Shown here in pieces: positions 1 to 6,041 of a stretch of 8,589 nt of DNA. The stretch's first letter is position 1, and each line of letters opens with the position of its first letter. Under the pieces are notes generated by a model, which saw only the letters and a list, made by a program, of their open reading frames with translations, did no database searches and was not told where the DNA came from. The DNA comes from an uncultured Bacilli bacterium (GTDB lineage: Bacteria > Bacillota_I > Bacilli_A > RF39 > UBA660), in assembly GCA_910586635.1 (NCBI GenBank), contig CAJUJA010000024.1, positions 1 to 8,589 on the forward strand. The letters run 5' to 3'. Made by a program: the position numbers and the translations under genes.

Positions 1-2
1 AT

Positions 3-188
3 TCATTAAGAAGGCAATGGAGAGAAGAGGGATTAGCAGAAGGAAGAGAGGAAGGTCTAGAAAAAGGAATCAGTGAAAGTAAGATTTCGATTGCTAAAAA
101 AATGTTAAACGATCATTTAGATTTATCTACGATAGAAAAATATACGGGATTATCTATTGAGGAAATTCAAAAACTAGAAACAAACTAA
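3..188 (+). CDS. C-terminal fragment of an Rpn-family PD-(D/E)XK nuclease / putative transposase
   Basis: An open frame enters from the left edge and ends at TAA 186-188, giving about 61 residues. Its sequence is a Glu/Gly/Lys-rich helix with the repeating pattern REEGLAEGREEGLEKG, followed by an 'IAKKML...LDLSTIEKYTGLSIEEIQKL' tail. That arrangement is typical of the C-terminus of the Rpn / PDDEXK_2 family (recombination-promoting nuclease, often annotated as putative transposase): a charged EEG-repeat helix followed by a small helix-turn-helix-like tail with 'I...TGLS.EEI..L'. The catalytic PD-(D/E)XK core would lie upstream, outside the window, so activity cannot be judged. These proteins are common, multi-copy and usually not flanked by inverted repeats. 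The call rests only on the tail pattern. A different protein with a similar charged tail is possible. Confidence 0.65.
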   Translation, partial: SLRRQWREEGLAEGREEGLEKGISESKISIAKKMLNDHLDLSTIEKYTGLSIEEIQKLETN

Positions 189-191
189 AAA

Positions 192-217
192 AGATGCTAA
201 AAGATAGCATTTTTTTT
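192..217 (+). terminator. Rho-independent terminator after the Rpn-like gene
   Basis: ATGCTA (194-199) pairs with TAGCAT (205-210) around the loop AAAGA, and seven T follow (211-217). The A run before the stem can extend pairing with the T run. The stem is short but sits directly after the stop codon at 186-188 and ends that transcript before the LysM operon. Confidence 0.75.
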
Positions 218-243
218 AACATTCTATATATAAAAATCCTGCA

Positions 244-249
244 TATAAT
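244..249 (+). promoter_or_regulatory. Candidate -10 box for the LysM/SpoIID operon
   Basis: TATAAT at 244-249 lies 16 bases upstream of the TTG start at 266, after the preceding terminator. No good TTGACA-like -35 is present at 17 bp (221-226 is ATTCTA). The context CATATAAT (242-249) resembles the -10 of the mother-cell sporulation factor SigE as known from Bacillus (CATACAAT-like), but I do not see a convincing SigE -35. The sigma factor is therefore undecided. Confidence 0.4.
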
Positions 250-265
250 TTAATGAGGTGATATA

Positions 266-1123
266 TTGAGGCAATACACTGTACAAACAGGAGATACCTT
301 ATATGGAATTGCAAAACAATTTGGAACCACGGTAGATGAAATTAAAAGACTGAATAACCTTTCTAGTAATGTAATTACAAAAGGTCAAGTATTAACCATT
401 AAAGAAGATACAACAGTTCCAAACACATATGTGGTAGTAAAGGGGGATAGTTTATATACAATTGGTAAAAAATTTGGAGTTTCTCCAGAAGAATTAATGA
501 GATTCAATAATCTTTCTTCCAATATCTTACAAATCGGTCAAGTATTAAAGATACCTACTAAAAATGAGGGTATAATAACTCCAGAAAATATAACATATAC
601 AGTGGTAAAGGGAGATAGTCTTTATACCATTAGTAAAAAATATGGGATAACAGTTGATGAATTGATGAGATATAATAATCTTTCTTCAACCTCCCTACAA
701 ATCGGTCAAATATTAAAGATTCCAACTACCATGGATGATGGAGGTGGAATTATTATAACACCAATTTACGAGAACTATACCGTAAAAAAGGGAGATAGTT
801 TATATACTATTGCGAAGAAATTTAATACTACTGTAGATCAGATTAGAAAAGATAATAGTTTAACCTCTACTAATTTAAGTATAGGTCAAGTATTAAAAAT
901 AAAAGTAGGAGAGGAAATAGTAGGAGTAGAGGAATGCTATGGAGAGGGATTTCAGGATGTAGAAAAGAATTATATTACCTATACTGTAAAAAAAGGAGAT
1001 AGTTTATATACCATTGCTAAAAACTACAACACCACGGTTGATAATATAAAAAAATTAAATAATCTCACTTCCAATAATCTTAGTATAGGTCAAGTGTTAA
1101 AAATAAAGGAGGTTACATCATGA
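266..1123 (+). CDS. Protein made of five LysM peptidoglycan-binding domains
   Basis: The 285-aa product is almost entirely five LysM domains at about residues 3-46, 54-97, 110-152, 170-212 and 238-280. Each shows the pattern YTV.KGDSLYTIAKK...T.D.I...N.L.S..L.IGQ.LKI. LysM binds N-acetylglucosamine-containing glycans such as peptidoglycan or chitin. There is no catalytic domain, signal peptide or membrane helix; the first LysM begins at residue 3. The start is TTG at 266 with GAGGTG (255-260) five bases upstream; no ATG gives a better start. Linkers are Gly/Ile/Glu-rich, and the one between domains 4 and 5 contains the only Cys. The stop overlaps the next start as ATGA (1120-1123), so it is translationally coupled to the next gene. 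The role is inferred: a non-enzymatic binder or scaffold on peptidoglycan or spore cortex, similar in logic to SafA-like coat proteins, which also lack signal peptides. No specific orthologue is claimed. Confidence 0.9.
   Translation: MRQYTVQTGDTLYGIAKQFGTTVDEIKRLNNLSSNVITKGQVLTIKEDTTVPNTYVVVKGDSLYTIGKKFGVSPEELMRFNNLSSNILQIGQVLKIPTKNEGIITPENITYTVVKGDSLYTISKKYGITVDELMRYNNLSSTSLQIGQILKIPTTMDDGGGIIITPIYENYTVKKGDSLYTIAKKFNTTVDQIRKDNSLTSTNLSIGQVLKIKVGEEIVGVEECYGEGFQDVEKNYITYTVKKGDSLYTIAKNYNTTVDNIKKLNNLTSNNLSIGQVLKIKEVTS
272..1105 (+). repeat. Intragenic tandem repeats encoding the five LysM domains
   Basis: Five degenerate units of about 129-135 bp lie at 272-403, 425-556, 593-721, 773-901 and 977-1105, separated by non-repeated linkers. 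Units 4 and 5 remain close at DNA level: both have near-identical blocks such as GGAGATAGTTTATATAC near their beginning and TAGTATAGGTCAAGT near their end. This suggests a later duplication than for units 1-3. The repetition is coding and follows the domain borders. Confidence 0.8.
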
Positions 1124-1521
1124 ATTATATGTCATTAGAAGAATTTCAAAAAACAGAAGAGTACCAAGAATTTATAAAGGAAAATCCAAATATTGGTACA
1201 TTAAAAGTACAAGTTTTTACAGCAGATCAGGCAATACCTGTTGCAGATGCTGATGTTTATATTTCGAAGCAAATAGGAAATGACCATGTATTATTTTTTC
1301 AGGGAGTTACGAATTCGAGCGGTATTATTGATAATATCAAATTACCAGAACCAGAGGGAAATATAGATATTGAAGAAGTAGAAATTCCAAAATACACGGT
1401 TTATGATTTAACCGTTAGGAGTAAAACCTATAATGATACAAAAAAATATCGAATTTCTATGTTTGGTGGAGTCAAAGTATTACAATATGTTAAAATCGTT
1501 CCTAATGGTATAGGAGGATAA
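1120..1521 (+). CDS. Small transthyretin/carboxypeptidase-regulatory-like beta-sandwich protein (conserved partner of SpoIID-PGBD proteins)
   Basis: The product has 133 aa. After an acidic amphipathic N-terminus (MSLEEFQKTEEYQEF) comes a single beta-rich domain: GTLKVQVFTADQAIPVADADVYIS, then GVTNSSGIIDNIKLPEP, and a terminal YDLTVRSKTYNDTKKYRISMFGGVKVLQYVKIVP (described here in pieces; residues about 25-130). This is the layout of prealbumin-like / CarboxypepD_reg folds: 'G.l.v.V....a.pV.dA.V.i', then 'T..sG.i....LP.P', then 'Y.l.v...Y......i.if.g....q.v.l.P'. The fold is inferred from pattern alone. AAGGAGG (1106-1112) lies 7 bases before the ATG. The start overlaps the LysM stop, and the next gene starts 2 bases after its own stop, so it is the middle gene of an operon. 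There is no signal peptide and no catalytic motif. It may be a structural or adaptor module for its neighbours; the function is unknown. Confidence 0.75.
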   Translation: MNYMSLEEFQKTEEYQEFIKENPNIGTLKVQVFTADQAIPVADADVYISKQIGNDHVLFFQGVTNSSGIIDNIKLPEPEGNIDIEEVEIPKYTVYDLTVRSKTYNDTKKYRISMFGGVKVLQYVKIVPNGIGG

Positions 1522-1523
1522 TT

Positions 1524-2879
1524 ATGGCAACAAATTACCTTACCCCAACGATACCAACGAATATTACTGTTCATTTAGGAGCACCTGATAATACCAATGC
1601 AAAAAATATTACAATTCCTTTTCAGGAATATATTAAAAATGTAGCTTCTAGTGAAATTTATCCCAATTGGCCAGAAGATGCTATCAAAGCAAACATTCTA
1701 GCCCAAATTTCCTTTGCCCTAAATAGAATTTATAATGAATGGTACCCATCTAGAGGATATAGTTTTGATATCACTTCAGTTCCCTCCTATGATCAGACAT
1801 TTGTAGAAGACAGGGAGTTTTTTGAAAATATTGTAAGAATTGTAGACAATATCTTTAATAATTACATTGTAAGAGAAGGTCAAATTCAACCTTTGTTTGC
1901 TCAGTATTGTGATGGCAGATTAACTACCTGTAATGGTCTATCGCAATGGGGAAGCGTTAGTTTAGCAAACCAAGGAAAAGACCCATTAGAGATTTTAAGA
2001 TACTATTATGGCAATAATGTTAATATTATTTATAATGCACCTTTAGCGGATAACATTTCATCCTACCCAGGATTTCCTTTAGAAATAGGATCAGCAGGAG
2101 ATAATGTAGTGATTATTAAAAGACAATTAAATCGTATTCGAAAAAATTATCCTGCAATTCCATCAAATGATGAGAAAAGTGAATTTTTTACAGTAGAAAC
2201 CGAAAATAGTGTTAGAACATTTCAAAATATTTTCAACCTAGACCCCAATGGGATTGTAGATAAGGCTACATGGTATAAGATTAAATACATTTATAATAGT
2301 GTAAAAAAAATATCTGATTTGAATTCAGAGGGGATTTCTAAAGAAGAGGCAGAGCTGTTATATGCAACTGAGTTAAAATATTTAGATACGGGAATTTATA
2401 TTAGACTATTACACTATATTTTAAGAACAATCGCTTATTTTGACTCTGAAATTCCTCTTTTAGCAAGTGGTGGAATGGTGTTTAATGAAAATACGGTTAA
2501 AATGGTTTTAGCATTTCAAAAAAAATATGGTCTACCAACAACTGGAGTAGTCGATAAAATGACTTGGGGTAAACTAATCGAGGTATATAATGATACCATT
2601 AATTCAATTCCTAAAGAGTATTTAGAATATATAGATGAATTCTTTGGTGGAAGGCAGATTACCTTAGGTATGACGGGAGAGGATGTTAGAAGATTGCAAA
2701 AGATATTATTAAAAATATGTAGAGAAAAAGGAAATATTCCCGGAGTTCGAGTAACAGGTGAGTATGATGAATTAACCGAACAATCAGTTAGAGTTCTACA
2801 GAAGTTACTTCAGCTTCCAGTTAATGGAATTGTTGGTGGTGCTACCTGGTATGAAATTGTTGAATATTCTAAGTCATGA
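1524..2879 (+). CDS. SpoIID-like (candidate lytic transglycosylase) domain with three PGBD peptidoglycan-binding domains
   Basis: The 451-aa product has a SpoIID/LytB-type domain at about residues 15-175. YIKNVASSEIYPNWPEDAIKA is its equivalent of the SpoIID block 'YVKGVVAAEM...P.EALKAQA', with E44 in the place of the catalytic Glu. Residues 136-163 (CNGLSQWG...ILRYYYG) match the 'GMSQYGA...IL.YYY' signature. Cys129 and Cys136 sit where clostridial SpoIID has metal-binding Cys. Three PG_binding_1 domains follow at about 185-258, 285-355 and 378-448, each ending in a 'V..FQ..fgL...GivD..TW..i..' motif. SpoIID cleaves peptidoglycan stripped of stem peptides during engulfment. Unlike classical SpoIID there is no N-terminal membrane anchor. 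AGGAGG (1512-1517) lies 6 bases before the ATG. It is the last gene of the operon with the LysM and beta-sandwich genes. Activity is inferred from family resemblance. Confidence 0.85.
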   Translation: MATNYLTPTIPTNITVHLGAPDNTNAKNITIPFQEYIKNVASSEIYPNWPEDAIKANILAQISFALNRIYNEWYPSRGYSFDITSVPSYDQTFVEDREFFENIVRIVDNIFNNYIVREGQIQPLFAQYCDGRLTTCNGLSQWGSVSLANQGKDPLEILRYYYGNNVNIIYNAPLADNISSYPGFPLEIGSAGDNVVIIKRQLNRIRKNYPAIPSNDEKSEFFTVETENSVRTFQNIFNLDPNGIVDKATWYKIKYIYNSVKKISDLNSEGISKEEAELLYATELKYLDTGIYIRLLHYILRTIAYFDSEIPLLASGGMVFNENTVKMVLAFQKKYGLPTTGVVDKMTWGKLIEVYNDTINSIPKEYLEYIDEFFGGRQITLGMTGEDVRRLQKILLKICREKGNIPGVRVTGEYDELTEQSVRVLQKLLQLPVNGIVGGATWYEIVEYSKS

Positions 2880-2891
2880 TTGTAATTACTG

Positions 2892-2900
2892 TGTTATAAT
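2892..2900 (+). promoter_or_regulatory. Extended -10 promoter for the 65-aa gene
   Basis: TGTTATAAT (2892-2900) is a perfect extended -10 (TGn-TATAAT). No good -35 is seen at 16-18 bp, which is acceptable for extended -10 promoters. It overlaps nothing upstream except the 12 bases after the SpoIID-PGBD stop. I see no terminator between the two genes, so read-through from the upstream operon is possible. Confidence 0.65.
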
Positions 2901-2924
2901 ATACTTATAAAGGAGATGTTGTAT

Positions 2925-3122
2925 ATGGGAAGAAATGACAAAGATCAAAATATCAAGCCAAAAGGATTAAATGAGTTGTTAAATGAAGATCCTACATTAA
3001 GAAGAAAAATGAATTCTGAGGAAATAAAATACTCACAGGGTATAGATGATACACCATTAGAAGCTGCCTATAAAGTATATTGTAAAACAGTTTCTCACAA
3101 TAAGCATAATCAGAATAATTAA
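2925..3122 (+). CDS. Small hydrophilic protein of unknown function (65 aa)
   Basis: I do not recognise this family. The start is taken as ATG 2925 because AAAGGAG (2909-2915) is 9 bases upstream of it. An in-frame ATG at 2916 would abut the ribosome binding site directly and is unlikely. The product MGRNDKDQNIKPKGLNELLN... is highly charged and polar, with no signal peptide or membrane helix. A likely helical middle (GLNELLNEDPTLRRKM, then a 'PLEAAYKVYCKTV' helix) precedes a His/Asn-rich tail. It contains one Cys. It has its own promoter and a strong terminator, so it is a separate, deliberately expressed gene. It does not show the alpha/beta-type small acid-soluble spore protein motif. Whether it belongs functionally with the upstream peptidoglycan module or the downstream stress gene cannot be told. 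Confidence 0.75.
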   Translation: MGRNDKDQNIKPKGLNELLNEDPTLRRKMNSEEIKYSQGIDDTPLEAAYKVYCKTVSHNKHNQNN

Positions 3123-3131
3123 TCATAATTT

Positions 3132-3170
3132 AAAGCATGTAGAACTTAAATTGATTTCTAGATGCTTTTT
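3132..3170 (+). terminator. Rho-independent terminator after the 65-aa gene
   Basis: AAAGCATGTAGAA (3132-3144) pairs with TTCTAGATGCTTT (3156-3168) with a single internal G-G mismatch and an 11-nt loop, followed by a T run to 3170. It lies 9 bases after the stop codon and separates the small gene from clpB. Confidence 0.85.
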
Positions 3171-3195
3171 ATTAAGAAAAAAGAATCTTTTGTTC

Positions 3196-3222
3196 TTAGC
3201 ACTCTTGCTTGACAAGTGCTAA
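3196..3222 (+). promoter_or_regulatory. CIRCE operator (HrcA binding site)
   Basis: TTAGCACTC (3196-3204), nine bases, then AAGTGCTAA (3214-3222). This is the CIRCE inverted repeat TTAGCACTC-N9-GAGTGCTAA with one substitution (G to A) in the right arm. CIRCE is bound by the heat-shock repressor HrcA in many bacteria. It overlaps the -35 box of the clpB promoter, so HrcA would block RNA polymerase directly. Confidence 0.95.
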
Positions 3223-3236
3223 AAATAGAGTATAAT
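3209..3236 (+). promoter_or_regulatory. SigA-type promoter of clpB
   Basis: A perfect TTGACA (3209-3214) and a perfect TATAAT (3231-3236) are separated by 16 bp. Transcription would begin near 3243, giving a leader of only about 15 nt that is almost entirely the ribosome binding site (GAGAGG, 3244-3249). The -35 box lies in the spacer and first base of the right arm of CIRCE. A consensus-strength promoter held down by a repressor fits heat-shock control. Confidence 0.9.
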
Positions 3237-3257
3237 ACATATTGAGAGGTGAAAATA

Positions 3258-5363
3258 ATGTACCAAGATAATCAAGAAGAAGAAAATGTATTAGAAAAAT
3301 ATGGACGAAATATTACAAAAGATGGCAAGGATGGAAAAATTGATCCAGTAATTGGTAGAGATGAAGAAATTCGTAGTATAACTAGAATTTTATCTAGAAA
3401 GACCAAAAATAATCCAGTTTTAATTGGAGAACCTGGAGTTGGGAAAACCGCTATTGCGGAAGGTCTTACTTTACGAATTATAAAAGGAGATGTTCCAACT
3501 AGCCTTAAAAATAAAACAATATGGGAACTAGATTTGGCTGCCTTAATAGCAGGAGCTAAATTCCGTGGTGAATTTGAAGAGAGATTAAAAAAGGTTTTAT
3601 CAGAAGTGAAAAAAAGTGAAGGGGATATCATCATGTTTATTGATGAGATTCATATGATTGTGGGAACAGGAAATACGGAAGGTGCTATGGATGTTTCTAA
3701 TATTTTAAAACCTATGCTAGCCCGTGGAGAAATTCATGTGATTGGTGCGACTACTTTAAATGAATATAGGAAGTATATTGAAAAAGATGGTGCTTTAGAA
3801 AGACGTTTTCAAAAAATAAAAGTTAGTGAACCTACTGTTGAGGATACAATTACAATTTTAAGGGGGTTAAAAGAGCGTTTCGAAATCCATCATGGAGTAA
3901 CTATTAAAGATCAAGCTCTTATCTCAGCAGCTACTCTTTCTAATAGATATATTACGGATCGTTTTTTACCTGATAAAGCAATTGATTTAGTAGATGAGGC
4001 TTGTGCTACTATTAGGGTTCAAATGGATTCTGTTCCAACAGAATTAGATACTTTAACTAGAAAGATTATGAAATTGCAAATTGAAAAAGAAGCCATCAAA
4101 AAAGAAAAGGATGAGTTATCTAAAAAGAGAAAAGAAAAAATCGATAAAGAGTTAGAAGTATTAAAGCAAAAGGAAAAAGAATTAACAAATAATTGGAATC
4201 GTGAAAAAAATAAAAATCAAGAAATAAAAAAACTAAAAGAAAAATTAGAACGAGCAAGATTTGATTTAGAACAAGCGGAAAATGAATATGACTTAGAAAA
4301 TGCAGCGATTCTTCGACATGGAGAAATTCCTAAATTAGAAAGGGAATTAGAAGAGTTTAGAAAAAATAGTGAAAATAAATTATTAAGTGATACTGTAACA
4401 GGCGATGATATTGCTAAAATTATTGCTAAATGGACCAATATCCCTATTGCAAAACTAATGAGTAGTGAAAAAGAAAAGCTCTTACATTTAGAAGAAAATA
4501 TGAAAACAAAGGTAATGGGACAAGATCAGGCTTTAAAATTAGTAAGTGATGCGATTTTAAAAAGTCGTAGTGGAATTAAGGATCCTAATAGACCAATTGG
4601 TTCGTTCTTATTTTTAGGTCCTACAGGTGTTGGAAAAACAGAGGTTGCAAGGACTCTTGCTTATGAGTTGTTTGATGATGAAAAACATATGATAAGAATT
4701 GATATGAGTGAATATATGGAAAAATTCTCAGTCTCTCGCTTAATTGGTTCTCCTCCAGGATATGTGGGATACGAAGAGGGAGGACAACTTACAGAGGCAG
4801 TTAGAAGAAATCCATATAGTATCATATTGTTTGACGAAGTAGAAAAGGCCCATAAAGAAGTATTGAACTTACTATTACAAATATTAGATGATGGCCGTAT
4901 TACGGATTCTAATGGACGTACAGTAGCTTTTAAAAATACTATTATTATCATGACTTCTAATATCGGAAGTGAGCATATATTAGAGGGACATCAAGAATTA
5001 GTAATGAAAGAATTAACCAATTATTTAAGACCAGAATTCATTAATAGAATTGATGAGGTTATTGTATTTAATTCGTTAGATAAAAATACTATCTCTAGGA
5101 TCCTTGATAAAATCATACATGAAATAGAAAAACGTTTGAGTAATTTAAATATTCATATTAGCTTAACCGATCAAGCCAGACATCACTTAATAGAAGAGGG
5201 TTATGATATCAATTATGGGGCAAGACCGTTAAAAAGATGTGTAAGTCGTATTATTGAAACAGAGTTAGCAAAGATGATTATTAACAACTCAATTACCCCA
5301 AATGATTGTTTACAAATTGAGTATCAAGATCATCAATTTATAATACAAAAAGTTCAAGATTAA
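3258..5363 (+). CDS. clpB: ClpB-type AAA+ disaggregase lacking the N-terminal Clp_N domain
   Basis: The 701-aa product is a two-ring Hsp104/ClpB-family ATPase that threads aggregated proteins through its pore, working with DnaK. AAA-1 has Walker A GEPGVGKT (57-64), Walker B ending D129-E130, pore loop AKFRGEFEER and the arginine pair after 'GALE' (182-183). A full-length ClpB coiled-coil middle domain (about 264-373) follows. AAA-2 has Walker A GPTGVGKT (454-461), Walker B IILFDE (522-527), pore loop GYVGY (Y502), RPEFINRID and sensor-2 GARPLKR (654-660). The long M-domain and the absence of a ClpP-binding IGF-type loop argue for ClpB over ClpC. Ordinary ClpB is about 860 aa; the roughly 150-residue substrate-binding N-domain is absent and AAA-1 begins almost at once, as in mycoplasma ClpB and mitochondrial Hsp78. 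ATG 3258 is chosen over GTG 3249 because the GTG lies inside the ribosome binding site (GAGAGG 3244-3249). It is controlled by CIRCE and stands alone. Confidence 0.95.
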   Translation: MYQDNQEEENVLEKYGRNITKDGKDGKIDPVIGRDEEIRSITRILSRKTKNNPVLIGEPGVGKTAIAEGLTLRIIKGDVPTSLKNKTIWELDLAALIAGAKFRGEFEERLKKVLSEVKKSEGDIIMFIDEIHMIVGTGNTEGAMDVSNILKPMLARGEIHVIGATTLNEYRKYIEKDGALERRFQKIKVSEPTVEDTITILRGLKERFEIHHGVTIKDQALISAATLSNRYITDRFLPDKAIDLVDEACATIRVQMDSVPTELDTLTRKIMKLQIEKEAIKKEKDELSKKRKEKIDKELEVLKQKEKELTNNWNREKNKNQEIKKLKEKLERARFDLEQAENEYDLENAAILRHGEIPKLERELEEFRKNSENKLLSDTVTGDDIAKIIAKWTNIPIAKLMSSEKEKLLHLEENMKTKVMGQDQALKLVSDAILKSRSGIKDPNRPIGSFLFLGPTGVGKTEVARTLAYELFDDEKHMIRIDMSEYMEKFSVSRLIGSPPGYVGYEEGGQLTEAVRRNPYSIILFDEVEKAHKEVLNLLLQILDDGRITDSNGRTVAFKNTIIIMTSNIGSEHILEGHQELVMKELTNYLRPEFINRIDEVIVFNSLDKNTISRILDKIIHEIEKRLSNLNIHISLTDQARHHLIEEGYDINYGARPLKRCVSRIIETELAKMIINNSITPNDCLQIEYQDHQFIIQKVQD

Positions 5364-5381
5364 TACTCCTTGAACTTTTTT
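5347..5381 (+). terminator. Rho-independent terminator overlapping the clpB 3' end
   Basis: AAAAAGTTCAAG (5347-5358) pairs perfectly over 12 bp with CTTGAACTTTTT (5369-5380) around a 10-nt loop that holds the clpB stop codon (5361-5363). The U-rich 3' arm continues to 5381. The left arm is coding sequence. Confidence 0.9.
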
Positions 5382-5382
5382 C

Positions 5383-5410
5383 TTGCAATCCTTTCCAGTT
5401 TTTATATAAT
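5383..5410 (+). promoter_or_regulatory. Promoter of yqeK
   Basis: TTGCAA (5383-5388) and a perfect TATAAT (5405-5410) are spaced by 16 bp. The -35 begins one base after the T run of the clpB terminator, so yqeK is an independent unit. Confidence 0.75.
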
Positions 5411-5444
5411 AAAATTATAAAAAAATAAAGAAATGGAGAAAAAC

Positions 5445-5999
5445 ATGGTAAACCTAAATCAAATGAAACAGGATCTAAAAACTAAATTATCTTCATTCAG
5501 ATATCACCATAGTCTAGCTGTGGCAAAAAAATCAAAAGAGTTAGCAAAATATTATCATGAAGATTTAAAAAAGGCTTATTTTGCTGGACTAGTACATGAT
5601 ATTGCAAAAGAATTTACAAAAGAAGAAATAAAAAAATGGTTAGCAGTTGGAAAGCTTCCAAAAGAATTATTAAATGAAGAATATGAACAAATCATTCATG
5701 CCGATATTGGAGCTGTTTATTTAAAAGAAATGTATTGTTTAGAGGATGATATTTGTGAGGCGGTCCGATACCATACAATAGGAAATGTTAATATGAGTCG
5801 GTTATCAAAAATTGTTTTTATTTCAGATAAAATAGCTCGAGAAAATTTAGCCAAAGAGCTACAGGAGGTAGAGGAGGTTGCATACAAGGATTTGGATCTA
5901 GCTATTAAGAAGTATTTGTTGTATGAAAAAAACAGGTTAGAGGCTCATGGAAAACATCTCCATAAGGAAAGCCTGAAGATACTAAGATATTTTTGTTAA
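5445..5999 (+). CDS. yqeK: YqeK, HD-domain symmetrical Ap4A hydrolase
   Basis: The 184-aa product is a compact HD-domain metallophosphohydrolase. Visible metal-site residues are H22 (RYHHSLAVA), H51-D52 (GLVHDIAKE), H85 (IIHADIGA), H110 (VRYHTIG) and D128 (FISDKIA). This spacing and the phrases 'AGL.HD.AK', 'H...GA' and 'AVRYHT.G' mark the YqeK family, whose characterised members cleave diadenosine tetraphosphate symmetrically to two ADP and so limit this stress alarmone. Length matches the family (about 185-200). ATG 5445 is chosen because GGAG (5435-5438) lies 6 bases upstream of it; the earlier in-frame ATG 5433 overlaps that site and has no site of its own. In many Firmicutes yqeK lies between nadD and rsfS; here neither is adjacent, and clpB and an unknown coiled-coil gene flank it. 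Confidence 0.92.
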   Translation: MVNLNQMKQDLKTKLSSFRYHHSLAVAKKSKELAKYYHEDLKKAYFAGLVHDIAKEFTKEEIKKWLAVGKLPKELLNEEYEQIIHADIGAVYLKEMYCLEDDICEAVRYHTIGNVNMSRLSKIVFISDKIARENLAKELQEVEEVAYKDLDLAIKKYLLYEKNRLEAHGKHLHKESLKILRYFC

Positions 6000-6041
6000 A
6001 AGACTTCTAATTAGGATCCAAAATAAATTGGGAAATTTTTA

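Noticed and set aside
272..1105. Regularly spaced repeats that could suggest a CRISPR-like array
   Set aside because: The repeats are degenerate, in frame, about 130 bp long and encode LysM domains; there are no unique spacers of uniform length and no cas genes.
266..2879. Mycoplasma genetic code (TGA as Trp), suggested by low GC and short ClpB
   Set aside because: TGA ends two genes at expected family lengths, and conserved Trp residues are TGG, so the standard bacterial code applies.
2925..3122. Small acid-soluble spore protein, given the sporulation-like neighbour
   Set aside because: It lacks the conserved alpha/beta SASP DNA-binding motifs and is not Gly/Gln-rich like the gamma type.
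3272..3634. Open frame on the minus strand inside clpB (also 4217-4438 and 4661-4951)
   Set aside because: They are antisense to a clearly conserved AAA+ protein, give Ser/Ile/Phe-rich low-complexity products, and lack their own ribosome binding sites.
3258..5363. ClpC or ClpE instead of ClpB
   Set aside because: The full-length ClpB-type coiled-coil middle domain and ClpB-specific AAA blocks are present, and there is no zinc finger, UVR motif or ClpP-binding loop.
6017..6040. Possible terminator after yqeK (CCAA/TTGG hairpin followed by AAATTTTT)
   Set aside because: The stem is only 4-5 bp with a 6-nt A-rich loop, too weak to call; it also abuts the next promoter.
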